DNA from: Duganella aquatilis
Lineage (GTDB): Bacteria; Pseudomonadota; Gammaproteobacteria; Burkholderiales; Burkholderiaceae_D
Direction of reading: 5' to 3'
Assembly: GCF_009674565.1 (NCBI RefSeq)
Contig: NZ_WKJL01000009.1
Location: forward strand, 1-64,000
Length of the DNA stretch: 64,000 nucleotides
Translations under genes and position numbers: made by a program
Shown here: piece by piece, positions 25,606 to 32,964 of the stretch
Layout of the letters: every line of letters begins with the position of its first letter
Position numbering within the stretch: the stretch's first letter is position 1
Notes under the pieces: model-generated
Told to the model about the DNA's origin: nothing
The model's database searches: none
The model's input: the letters and a program-made list of their open reading frames with translations, nothing else

Positions 25606-26715
25606 ATGTCGCTGTCCTGGGACGAAGAGGCCGCACCGGCCAAACAAGCTATCAATCAAGCCGCGCTGGAAAGCGAAGGCACGGCTGAGCAAGTCGCGCT
25701 GCGCGTCAACGCCGACGACAAGCGCATCATCAACGGCAAAACCGACGTCAACCAGCTGGTGCCGTTCAAGTACAAATGGGCCTGGGACAAATACCTGGCC
25801 GGCTGCGCCAACCACTGGATGCCGCAGGAAGTGAACATGCAGCGCGACATCGAGCTGTGGAAGAACCCGAACGGCCTGACCGACGACGAGCGTCGCCTGG
25901 TGAAGCGCAACCTGGGCTTCTTCGTCACCGCCGACTCGCTGGCCGCCAACAACATCGTGCTGGGCACCTACCGCCACATCACCGCGCCGGAGTGCCGCCA
26001 GTACCTGCTGCGCCAGGCGTTCGAGGAAGCGATCCACACCCACGCCTACCAGTACATCGTCGAATCGCTGGGCCTGGACGAGCAGGAGATCTTCAACGCC
26101 TACAACGAAGTCAAGTCGATCCGTGACAAGGACGAGTTCCTGATTCCGTTCATCAACACCCTGACCGACCCGGCGTTCACCACCGGCACCATCGAAAACG
26201 ACCAGAAACTGCTGAAATCGCTGATCGTGTTCGCCTGCCTGATGGAAGGCCTGTTCTTCTACGTCGGCTTCACCCAGATCCTGGCGCTGGGCCGCCAGAA
26301 CAAGATGATGGGCGCCGCCGAGCAGTACCAGTACATCCTGCGCGACGAATCGATGCACTGCAACTTCGGTATCGACCTGATCAACACCATCAAGATGGAA
26401 AATCCGCTGCTGTGGACGCCTGCGTTCAAGGAAGAGATCAAGCAGCTGTTCCTGCAGGCGGTGGACCTGGAGTACGCCTACGCCGAAGACACCATGCCAC
26501 GCGGCGTGCTGGGCCTGAACGCGACCATGTTCAAGGGCTACCTGCGCTTCATCGCCAACCGCCGCGCCACGCAGATCGGCCTGGAGACGCTGTTCGACCA
26601 GGAAGAGAATCCATTCCCATGGATGAGCGAGATGATCGACCTGAAGAAAGAACGCAACTTCTTCGAAACCCGCGTCATCGAGTACCAGACCGGCGGCGCG
26701 CTGAACTGGGACTAA
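25606..26715 (+). CDS. nrdB: Class Ia ribonucleoside-diphosphate reductase, beta subunit
   Basis: 369 residues. The ferritin-like R2 subunit houses the diferric-tyrosyl radical centre used by NrdA. Visible ligand segments are the helices [18 protein letters not shown] and [18 protein letters not shown] (the ExxH motifs), with [14 protein letters not shown] and [14 protein letters not shown] also diagnostic. The Tyr in HTHAYQYI is the candidate radical residue. It ends [11 protein letters not shown], the C-terminal tail type that docks onto NrdA. It is transcribed with nrdA and ends at a strong terminator. Confidence 0.96.
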   Translation: MSLSWDEEAAPAKQAINQAALESEGTAEQVALRVNADDKRIINGKTDVNQLVPFKYKWAWDKYLAGCANHWMPQEVNMQRDIELWKNPNGLTDDERRLVKRNLGFFVTADSLAANNIVLGTYRHITAPECRQYLLRQAFEEAIHTHAYQYIVESLGLDEQEIFNAYNEVKSIRDKDEFLIPFINTLTDPAFTTGTIENDQKLLKSLIVFACLMEGLFFYVGFTQILALGRQNKMMGAAEQYQYILRDESMHCNFGIDLINTIKMENPLLWTPAFKEEIKQLFLQAVDLEYAYAEDTMPRGVLGLNATMFKGYLRFIANRRATQIGLETLFDQEENPFPWMSEMIDLKKERNFFETRVIEYQTGGALNWD

Positions 26716-26734
26716 CTCCCCTTTCGCCTCCCTC

Positions 26735-26760
26735 AAAAGCCCCGCACTGCGGGGCTTTTT
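26735..26760 (+). terminator. Rho-independent terminator of nrdAB
   Basis: Stem GCCCCGC / GCGGGGC (26739-26745 and 26749-26755) with a 3-base loop, an upstream A-run and five T after it. It starts 20 bases past the nrdB stop. Confidence 0.92.
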
Positions 26761-26763
26761 CAT

Positions 26764-27387
26764 TTGGAAGCCTTGGCAGGCGAGCGAGCCAGTTACGGCG
26801 CTCAGCTAATGATCAGTCTGGGACAAAAACTTGAGCGCGAGTTTGGCCGAGGTTTTGAGGTTCAGACTCTGCGCCGCATGGTGCAGTTTGCGCAAGCGTT
26901 TTCCAATTTGGAAATTGTCGCATCACTGATGCGCCAATTGAGTTGGCCCCACTTTTACAGCTCATACCAATTAAAGCGGAGGCCGCTTGTTATTATTATG
27001 CCGACCGGAGCGTCTCGGAAGGCTGGAGCGTGCGCGAGCTTCGTCGGCAGATTGATCGTAAAAGCTACGAACGAAGCCAGATATCCGGCCTTGAAGATTC
27101 GTCCGCGACGGATGCCGCGCCGGCGGCGATTTTCAAAGATCCGTACTTTCTGGACTTTCTCGGCCTTAGCCAAGGCTATGACGAAGCCGACCTGGAAGCG
27201 GCGATCCTGATGCAACTGAAATCCTTCATCCTGGGAGCAGGTCGAGCTGCTGCAGGTGCAGAGGGATGGCATCACGGTGGCTGAATACTGGACCGAGCTG
27301 CCGCCCAAGGTCGAGCTGGAACGGCAGTTGCGCTCCGCGCTCGCGGAGGCGCGCGAGCGCCTGGCGCGTCGGAGGCTAGCGCACTGA
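26764..27387 (+). pseudogene. Decayed DUF1016/YhcG (PDDEXK) nuclease gene
   Basis: Three fragments of a YhcG-type protein lie in order but in different states. The N-terminal fragment in one frame reads ERASYGAQLMISLGQKLERE and FGRGFEVQTLRRMVQFAQAF up to QLSWPHF. After a frameshift near 26955 the homology continues in another frame (QLIPIKAEA, GWSVRELRRQIDR, FKDPYFLDFLGLSQGYDEAD). It then jumps, at about 27230, directly to the C-terminal end (EQVELLQVQRDGITVAEYWT, ELPPKVELERQLRSALAEAR). The whole PDDEXK catalytic core is missing, as is the extreme N-terminus. The gene therefore cannot make an active nuclease. Its 3' end overlaps the convergent monooxygenase gene by 12 bases. Confidence 0.85.
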
Positions 27388-28854
27388 CTGAGCGATGTAC
27401 GCTGACAGCGCCGCACTGCGCTCATCGTGGGTGAGTGCGGCGAGGTAGCCGTCGGGGCGGAGCAGGGCGATGTCGCCGGGGGCGAAGCCGTAGACGGTGC
27501 GCAGATGGCCTTCGTGGTCGCGCAGTTCGGCGTGCTCGCCGACCGTGATGACGCGCAGGCCGGCGCGTGGCGCGAGCGCCGCCGCGTCGCGCGGCTCATA
27601 GCGCAGCATGATCCAATCTCCCGATTTCAATAGCGAAAACAAACGCAGCGGCTGACCGCCGGCGCCGGTGAGCGGCGCATCCGGCGCACGGTAACCGGCA
27701 CGCAGCGCGGCATCGTCGTCGCGCTCGTCGAGCGACAGCGGGGAGGCTGGATAGCCCAGGTCCAGTTGCTGCTGTTCGCGTCCGCGCCGCAGGTCGTCGC
27801 GTTGGCGCGCGGCGTCGAGCAGGCGAGTGGACATGCCCAGCATGCCGGCCGCCACCTCGCGGCGCTCCGCTTCGTAGGTGTCGAGCAGCGCGTCGTCGGC
27901 GCCGCGCAGCACCGCCGCCAGCTTCCATCCAAGGTTCCAGGCATCCTGCACGCTGGTGTTCAGACCCTGGCCGCCGGTTGGCGGATGCACGTGCGCCGCA
28001 TCGCCGGCGATGAACACGCGGCCCACTCGATAGCGGTCTGCTAGCCGGGCGCTCATCGCGTAATCGGAGCGCCAGCGCACCGCACGCACCACGATGTCAT
28101 CGCGGCCGCTGCGCGCGGCGATGGCGGCGGCGAGGCCGGCGTCCGACAGATCGAACTCTCCCGTCAAAGGAATCGGCATCTGCAATTGGAACAGCTCCGT
28201 GCCCTGCAAAGGACAGAGGCTGATCTGCTGACCGCCACTGCCCCAGCGGTGCCACACGTCGCGCGTCAGACCGTCGAGCGACAGGTCGGCCACCACCGCG
28301 CGCGCATTCAATGACTCGCCGGGGAAGCCGATGTCCAGGGTCTTGCGGACAAAACTGCGGCCGCCGTCGGCGCCAACCAGGTAGCGTGCCCGCAGCGCGA
28401 TCTCGCCATCGGCCGTCGTCACGCGCGCGGTGACTGCGCAGTCATCCTGCTCAAAACCGGACAGCGCATGACCGTAGCGCGTCGCATGACCAAGCTCCGC
28501 CAGCCGCGCGCGCAGGATGCCTTCGGTCAGATGCTGGGGCAGCATCAGCGGCTCGCCATAGGGTTCTGCCGGCGTGGCGGGGTTGGCGGCGACCGACGCT
28601 TCGTCGCGGTAGCCGCCGCCGGCATCGTGGTGGCGCTGCGCCGGATAGCGTCCGCCGGTGGCGATCATGCGGTCGGCGACGTCCAGCGCCTCGAAGATTT
28701 CCAGCGTGCGCGGCTGGATGCCTTTGCCGCGCGAACCGGCGAATGGAACCTCAGCCTGATCGATCAGCACGAAGGGAATATGGCGGCGCGCGAGGTCGAG
28801 CGCCAAGGTCAGGCCGGCCGCGCCGGCGCCGCAAATCAGAACGTCAGTGTCCAC
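27376..28854 (-). CDS. FAD-dependent aromatic-type monooxygenase (PheA/TfdB/MhpA-like)
   Basis: 492 residues from the GTG at 28854, which has AAGGAG 6 bases upstream; an ATG 10 codons earlier lacks a site. The FAD-binding motif is VLICGAGAAGLTLALDLARR, the second nucleotide motif is LVGADGGRS, and FIAGDAAHVHPPTGGQGLN is the hallmark of class A flavoprotein monooxygenases. These hydroxylate aromatic or polyketide substrates with NAD(P)H and O2. The substrate is unknown; such enzymes next to MarR regulators often serve aromatic degradation or antibiotic inactivation (inference). It is divergent from the marR-like gene, with twin operators between. Confidence 0.88.
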   Translation of the reverse strand: MDTDVLICGAGAAGLTLALDLARRHIPFVLIDQAEVPFAGSRGKGIQPRTLEIFEALDVADRMIATGGRYPAQRHHDAGGGYRDEASVAANPATPAEPYGEPLMLPQHLTEGILRARLAELGHATRYGHALSGFEQDDCAVTARVTTADGEIALRARYLVGADGGRSFVRKTLDIGFPGESLNARAVVADLSLDGLTRDVWHRWGSGGQQISLCPLQGTELFQLQMPIPLTGEFDLSDAGLAAAIAARSGRDDIVVRAVRWRSDYAMSARLADRYRVGRVFIAGDAAHVHPPTGGQGLNTSVQDAWNLGWKLAAVLRGADDALLDTYEAERREVAAGMLGMSTRLLDAARQRDDLRRGREQQQLDLGYPASPLSLDERDDDAALRAGYRAPDAPLTGAGGQPLRLFSLLKSGDWIMLRYEPRDAAALAPRAGLRVITVGEHAELRDHEGHLRTVYGFAPGDIALLRPDGYLAALTHDERSAALSAYIAQSVR

Positions 28855-28868
28855 GGGACTCTCCTTGA

Positions 28869-28887
28869 TATGTGTATTATGCACATA
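28869..28887. promoter_or_regulatory. MarR-type operator 1
   Basis: TATGTGTATTATGCACATA, a 19-base near-perfect palindrome covering part of the monooxygenase -10 region. It is identical to operator 2 except for one central base. Binding here would block monooxygenase transcription. Confidence 0.75.
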
Positions 28888-28913
28888 TTATTCCGACCTC
28901 AAAGGCGCGTCAA
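28885..28913 (-). promoter_or_regulatory. Promoter of the monooxygenase gene
   Basis: On the minus strand, TTGACG (28913-28908), a 17-base spacer and TAATAT (28890-28885). The -10 overlaps operator 1. The leader to the GTG start would be about 24 bases and contains the ribosome site. Confidence 0.65.
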
Positions 28914-28917
28914 GAAT

Positions 28918-28936
28918 TATGTGTATAATGCACATA
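28918..28936. promoter_or_regulatory. MarR-type operator 2, containing a TATAAT -10
   Basis: TATGTGTATAATGCACATA, the second copy of the 19-base palindrome, 49 bases from the first. It contains TATAAT at 28924-28929 and its last base is the A of the regulator's ATG. The start point expected 7 bases after TATAAT falls on that ATG, which implies a leaderless, autoregulated mRNA. Confidence 0.7.
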
Positions 28937-29406
28937 TGAATAAAGATATCCGCGAAATGCATGACGCGCTGCTCGACATCATCGGCTTCATGAGCCGCCC
29001 CGAGCCGGACGTCGCCCTGATGTCCGAGATGGCCATGCCGCTCGAACGCGCGCTGCTTCCTCTGCTGGTGCGCATCGACCGCCGCGGTCCGATCGGCGTG
29101 GTGGAGCTGGCCGACGTCGTCGGCCGCGACTACACCACCGTCAGCCGCCAGGTCGCCCGCCTCGACGAACTCGGTCTGGTGGTGCGCCGCGCCGGCACGC
29201 GCGACAAGCGGGTGCGCGAAGCGGAAGTGACGGAGCTGGGACGCGAGATGGCCGACGCCGTCGACCGCATGCGCGAGGAACTGGTCGGCGAACTGATGGC
29301 CGATTGGACCAACGCCGAGCGTCGCGACCTGGCGCGCCTGCTCAAACGGATGGCTTCCAGCATGGACGAATGGATGGCCAGCCGGAAGTCGGAAGACGCC
29401 GAGTAG
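28936..29406 (+). CDS. MarR-family transcriptional regulator
   Basis: 156 residues, winged helix-turn-helix: GPIGVVELADVVGRDYTTVS (recognition helix region), RQVARLDELGLVV, and a wing with RRAGTRDKRVREAEVTELG. The start chosen is the ATG directly after operator 2; the frame is open far upstream through the neighbouring gene, which is not credible. There is no Shine-Dalgarno sequence because the operator and -10 occupy that position. It likely represses both itself and the divergent monooxygenase until a phenolic or drug-like ligand binds. Confidence 0.9.
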   Translation: MNKDIREMHDALLDIIGFMSRPEPDVALMSEMAMPLERALLPLLVRIDRRGPIGVVELADVVGRDYTTVSRQVARLDELGLVVRRAGTRDKRVREAEVTELGREMADAVDRMREELVGELMADWTNAERRDLARLLKRMASSMDEWMASRKSEDAE

Positions 29407-30030
29407 CGTCGCCGCATTTCAAACGCCGCCTGTCGCGGCATGCCTTAACGCCGATTTACATCGTCACGCGCGACGCGTTTTTTGCGCTGCGCGCGTTCGA
29501 TCACCTCCTCTAAAACGCAGTGCCGCTGCGGCGCACCGCTGTATTCCGCTTGCTATTCGTCTTACTCTGTCTCATAATCGCGACGAATTAAAAACAGAGT
29601 GTGGTGGCGACGCGCAGATGCAGCGCAAGCGCTCTCGGATTCGGAAGCGGGTGATGCGATTTTCAAGCCGGTGGCGGCGACATCGAAGAAACCCAGGCAG
29701 CATAAGGCTTACTTTGAAGTGCGAATTTTCAGCGCGAGGCGCGCGGCACTTCCCGAACCCGATTGAGCGCGCGTGAAGTGAGCGCGGCGACGCAAACGAG
29801 CAGGTTGAAGCGGCACGTGTATGTGAGTTGGCGAGCTTAAGTCGGAAAAAAAGCGCGCGAATACCTAACGTGCCGGTTGCGCACCGACAAGGTTTTCGTG
29901 TACTTTACGAAATTGAAAATGCGTGATTTAAAAAGTGCGTTGAATTTTTTTGGACGACGCGCCGCGCAGTGATGATCGCAACACAGGATACTGATTCACA
30001 CATATGCACAAGACCACGTCGTTTTTGCTC

Positions 30031-30070
30031 AACCGTCTTGCCTGATTCAATTCAGGTCGGGCGGTTTTTT
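30031..30070 (+). terminator. Intrinsic terminator in the leader region (possible sRNA or attenuator end)
   Basis: Stem of about 15 positions (30031-30045 and 30052-30066) with one mismatch and several G-T pairs, a 6-base loop, and a run of T from 30065 to 30070. There is no gene directly upstream on the plus strand. It therefore ends either an unannotated small RNA or a premature transcript. Confidence 0.6.
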
Positions 30071-30262
30071 GTTTGAAAACGAAAACCGCGACGTGGCTGC
30101 GACGCAGGTTCCAGGAGCTGAGGATACGCCCGGACCACCGCAAAACGTCGCCACAAGATTTGTATCCGCACGCTGCTCCAGCTAGGGGGAGCGGGTGGAT
30201 CGATGGCTGAAGCGCTGCACTTGTGAGGAGATGCAGCAGTTCAGCTAGTGCCGAATTCATTA

Positions 30263-30285
30263 GCGCAAACCGCTTTAGTTTGCGC
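30263..30285 (+). other. Hairpin upstream of histone-like gene
   Basis: Perfect GCGCAAAC / GTTTGCGC stem with a 7-base loop, extended imperfectly by GAATTCATT / GATGAATAATTC on the outside. It lies about 90 bases before the ATG of the repeat protein and has no T-run. Possible 5' mRNA stabiliser or protein-binding site. Confidence 0.45.
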
Positions 30286-30376
30286 CGATGAATAATTCGC
30301 CTGGCCCAATCCCGGGTCGGACGGGTTTAAATCTTGTAATGAATTTTTTCCCATCCCCGATGAAGGAGAACTAAAC

Positions 30377-31336
30377 ATGGCTACCGCCGCAAAGAAACCA
30401 GCAGCTAAGAAAGCTGCCGCACCAGCAAAAAAACCAGCAGCCGCTAAAGCTGCCGCCAAGCCAGCAGTGAAAGCTGCTGCTAAACCAGCTGTGAAAAAAG
30501 CCGCTGCCAAGCCAGCTGCCAAACCAGCAGTGAAAAAAGCTGCCGCTAAACCAGCAGCCAAACCAGCTGTGAAAAAAGCAGCCGCCAAGCCAGCAGCTAA
30601 ACCAGCAGCGAAAAAAGTAGCCGCTAAACCAGCAGCGAAAAAAGTCGTCGCCAAGGCAGCAGCCAAGCCAGCAGCGAAAAAAGTAGCCGCTAAACCAGCA
30701 GCGAAAAAAGTCGTCGCCAAAGCAGCAGCCAAGCCAGCAGCGAAGAAAGTCGCCGCCAAACCAGCAGCGAAAAAAGTAGCAGCCAAGCCAGCAGCGAAGA
30801 AAGTCGTCGCCAAAGCGGCCGCCAAGCCAGCAGCTAAAAAAGTCGCCGCCAAACCAGCAGCGAAAAAAGTAGCCGCTAAACCAGCAGCGAAAAAAGTGGT
30901 CGCCAAAGCCGCCGCTAAACCAGCCGCCAAAAAAGTAGCCGCTAAACCCGCAGCGAAACCAGCAGCCAAAAAAGCTGTCGCCAAAAAACCAGCAGTAAAA
31001 GCAGCAGCCAAACCGGCTGCAAAGGTAGCGGCTAAGCCAGCAGCAAAAAAGCCGGTTAAGGCAGCTAAGCCAGCTGCCAAGCCAGCCGCGAAAGCAGCTA
31101 AACCAGCAGCCAAGCCAGCCGCTAAACCAGCCGCCGCTCCGGCAGCAGCACCAGCAGCCGCTCCGGTTGCCGCTGCGCCAGCAGTGAAAAAAGCTGCGCC
31201 GAAAAAAGCTGCTCCAAAAAAGGAAGCCGCTAAACCAGCAGCAGCTCCTGCAACGCCGGCCGCCGCGCCAGCAGCTAAAACCGTACTGGCACCGGCCGCC
31301 GCCTGGCCGTTCCCGACCAGCACGCGCCCATCCTAA
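30377..31336 (+). CDS. Histone H1-like lysine/alanine-repeat DNA-binding protein
   Basis: 319 residues built almost entirely from Ala, Lys, Pro and Val in AAKPAAKKV(A/V)AK-type repeats, similar to the C-terminal tail of eukaryotic H1 and to bacterial AlgP/HctB-like proteins. There is no globular domain. The C-terminus switches to VLAPAAAWPFPTSTRPS, a non-repetitive tail with aromatic residues that looks conserved and may be functional. It is expected to bind DNA non-specifically and compact the nucleoid. A strong ribosome site (GAAGGAGAAC) precedes the ATG. The DNA is itself repetitive, so length variation between strains is likely. Confidence 0.88.
   Translation: MATAAKKPAAKKAAAPAKKPAAAKAAAKPAVKAAAKPAVKKAAAKPAAKPAVKKAAAKPAAKPAVKKAAAKPAAKPAAKKVAAKPAAKKVVAKAAAKPAAKKVAAKPAAKKVVAKAAAKPAAKKVAAKPAAKKVAAKPAAKKVVAKAAAKPAAKKVAAKPAAKKVAAKPAAKKVVAKAAAKPAAKKVAAKPAAKPAAKKAVAKKPAVKAAAKPAAKVAAKPAAKKPVKAAKPAAKPAAKAAKPAAKPAAKPAAAPAAAPAAAPVAAAPAVKKAAPKKAAPKKEAAKPAAAPATPAAAPAAKTVLAPAAAWPFPTSTRPS
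30590..30960 (+). repeat. Imperfect tandem DNA repeats inside the histone-like gene
   Basis: Units of the form CCAGCAGCGAAAAAAGT(A/C) followed by GCCGC(T/C)AA or GTCGCCAA recur many times in frame, mainly with periods of about 27-60 bases. All preserve the reading frame. Slippage or recombination here would change repeat number without a frameshift. Confidence 0.7.
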
Positions 31337-31367
31337 GCTCATCGCTTAGGCGCCGCTGAGGCAAATG

Positions 31368-31402
31368 GCCGCTGTGTGAGACAATCACACAGCGGCTTTT
31401 TT
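31368..31402 (+). terminator. Rho-independent terminator of the histone-like gene
   Basis: Perfect 12-bp stem (31368-31379 and 31385-31396, GCCGCTGTGTGA / TCACACAGCGGC), 5-base loop and six T. It begins 32 bases after the stop and ends just before the yggT ribosome site. Confidence 0.93.
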
Positions 31403-31416
31403 ATTGGAGGGGTTCC

Positions 31417-31950
31417 GTGCTGATTAGTATTATCAAGTTGATTGTCGACGCCATCGCCGTGTTGTTGGGCGGGGCCTTGCTGCTGCGTTTCTGGATGCAG
31501 GCGATCCGCGTCCGACCGCCGTCGTCGGTGGCGCAGTTCACTTTCCAATTGTCGGACTGGCTGGTGCGCCCCCTGCGCCGCATCGTGCCGGGCGTCGGCG
31601 GCTATGACTGGGCCAGCCTGATTGGCGCCTTCCTGATTGTGCTGGTGGCGACCTCGGTGCTGTTCCTGGCCGGCTGGCCGGCGCAGCTGGTGCTGCTGGC
31701 GGCCTGTCAGCGCTTCCTGGAATGGATACTGTACGGCTTCATGGCGCTGCTGGTGATCGAGGCGATCTTCAGCTGGGTCAATCCGCATGCGCCGCTGGCG
31801 CCCTTTGTGCGCGCGCTCAACGAGCCGCTGCTGCGGCCGATCCGCCGCGTGGTGCCGCTGGTGGGGAATCTGGACCTGTCGCTGCTGGTGGCACTGATCC
31901 TGCTGCAGATAGCGCAGCTTTTACTCGGCGTGGCGTTCGGCGCCAGGTAA
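31417..31950 (+). CDS. YggT-family integral membrane protein
   Basis: 177 residues from a GTG preceded by GGAGGGG. It contains two copies of the YggT repeat: LLLRFWMQAIRV...LSDWLVRPLRRIVPG in the first half and LVIEAIFSWVNPHAPLAPF...PLLRPIRRVVP in the second. About four transmembrane helices. YggT proteins (YlmG in Gram-positives and plastids) are linked to membrane protein or division-site organisation and osmotic tolerance, with no defined biochemical activity. Monocistronic, between two terminators. Confidence 0.9.
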   Translation: MLISIIKLIVDAIAVLLGGALLLRFWMQAIRVRPPSSVAQFTFQLSDWLVRPLRRIVPGVGGYDWASLIGAFLIVLVATSVLFLAGWPAQLVLLAACQRFLEWILYGFMALLVIEAIFSWVNPHAPLAPFVRALNEPLLRPIRRVVPLVGNLDLSLLVALILLQIAQLLLGVAFGAR

Positions 31951-31951
31951 T

Positions 31952-32010
31952 AAAAAAGCCCTGTGGCCGTGCGGCGATCTTGAGCGCCGCAGCACACAGG
32001 GCTTTTTTTT
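31952..32010. terminator. Bidirectional terminator between yggT and the PfkB kinase gene
   Basis: Outer stem GCCCTGTG / CACAGGGC (31958-31965 and 31995-32002) with six A before and eight T after it, and an inner stem TGCGGCG / CGCCGCA. It is placed between convergent genes and works on both strands. Confidence 0.92.
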
Positions 32011-32016
32011 CGTCAC

Positions 32017-32955
32017 TTAGAAGCGGTAGCCGAAGGCTGCTTCGAACTTGTCCGCGATTTCTGCGGCGGTGAAGCGGTGGTTCTGCGCACCCTTGTGGGC
32101 GATCTTGATCGCGCCCAGCAGGCTGGCCAGGCGGCCGGTGGTCTCCCAGCTCCAGCCATTGGTGATGCCGAACAGCAGGCCGGCGCGATACGCATCGCCG
32201 CAACCGGTCGGATCCAGCGCTTCCGCCACCGGCACCGCCGGGATTTCGATGCGCTGACCCTTGGTGTAAATCTCCGAACCCTGCTCGCCACGGGTGATGA
32301 TCAGCGCTTCGACGCGGCTGGCGATGTCCGCCAGCGTCAGGCCGGTGCGCTCGATCAGCAGCTCGATTTCATAATCGTTGGTGGTGACGTAGGTGGCCTT
32401 GTCGATGAAATCGATCAGCTCTTCGCCATTGAACATCGGCAGCTGCTGGCCCGGATCGAAGATGAACGGGATCTGCAGATCGGCCAGGTCGGCAGCGTGC
32501 TTCTTCATGCCCAGGTGGCCGTCCGGCGAGATGATGGCGATGCGCGCAGGACCGGCCTTGGCGATGTCGTTCTCGTGGGCGTAGGACATGGCGCCCGGGT
32601 GGAAGGCGTTGATCTGGTTGTTGTCCTGGTCGGCGGTGACGAAGCACTGGGCGTTGTAGGCGTCTTCCTTGATCAGAATGTTGTCGGTGGCCAGACCCAG
32701 TTTGCCGAAGCGCGCCATGTAGGCCGCATTGTCCTGGCCCATCACGCCGACGATGCGCGGCGCGCCGCCCAGCATCAGCAGGTTGTAGGCGATGTTCGGC
32801 GCGCAGCCGCCGAATTCCGTGCGCATGGTCGGCGCCAGGAAGGACACGTTCACCTTGTGCAGTTGGTCCGGCAGCAGGATGCTGTCGAAGCGGTTGGGGA
32901 ATTGCAGGATGGTGTCGATGGCGATCGAGCCGCAAATCAAAGAGGTCTGGGTCAT
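32017..32955 (-). CDS. PfkB/ribokinase-family kinase, probably adenosine kinase
   Basis: 312 residues. The N-terminal SLICGSIAIDTILQFPNRF and the GGCAPNIAYNLLMLGG signature are followed by PfkB signature 2, ALDPTGCGDAYRAGLLFGI, with the catalytic Asp in GCGDA near residue 254. Members with this N-terminus in proteobacteria are usually annotated as adenosine kinases, which salvage adenosine to AMP; the substrate is inferred only. It is the last gene of the operon running leftward from about 39 kb, 9 bases after the DUF3426 gene. Confidence 0.85.
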   Translation of the reverse strand: MTQTSLICGSIAIDTILQFPNRFDSILLPDQLHKVNVSFLAPTMRTEFGGCAPNIAYNLLMLGGAPRIVGVMGQDNAAYMARFGKLGLATDNILIKEDAYNAQCFVTADQDNNQINAFHPGAMSYAHENDIAKAGPARIAIISPDGHLGMKKHAADLADLQIPFIFDPGQQLPMFNGEELIDFIDKATYVTTNDYEIELLIERTGLTLADIASRVEALIITRGEQGSEIYTKGQRIEIPAVPVAEALDPTGCGDAYRAGLLFGITNGWSWETTGRLASLLGAIKIAHKGAQNHRFTAAEIADKFEAAFGYRF

Positions 32956-32964
32956 GATAGGTCT

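Larger units (their letters stand above)
29407..30376. other. Non-coding stretch of about 970 bases
   Basis: No credible gene in either strand: open frames are short, lack ribosome sites and have no recognisable protein. The left part (29580-29850) is rich in GCG/CGC clusters and purine runs. The middle (29890-29960) is AT-rich. A well-formed terminator is at 30031-30070, a perfect 8-bp hairpin at 30263-30285, and the ribosome site of the histone-like gene at its end. It could hold a small RNA or a long leader, or be debris from the same decay that affected the YhcG gene. Confidence 0.5.

Noticed and set aside
22550..25636. Open reading frame of about 1000 codons on the minus strand opposite nrdA
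   Set aside because: It mirrors nrdA codon periodicity in GC-rich DNA, is rich in His/Gln/Arg/Val, has no recognisable domain and would require nrdA to be non-coding.
29928..30260. Possible minus-strand gene of about 110 codons in the non-coding stretch
   Set aside because: No ribosome site, no recognisable family, and it runs through a plus-strand terminator hairpin.
30590..30960. CRISPR-like regular repeats
   Set aside because: The repeats are coding (Lys/Ala/Pro), imperfect, directly adjacent without unique spacers of constant length, and there are no cas genes.
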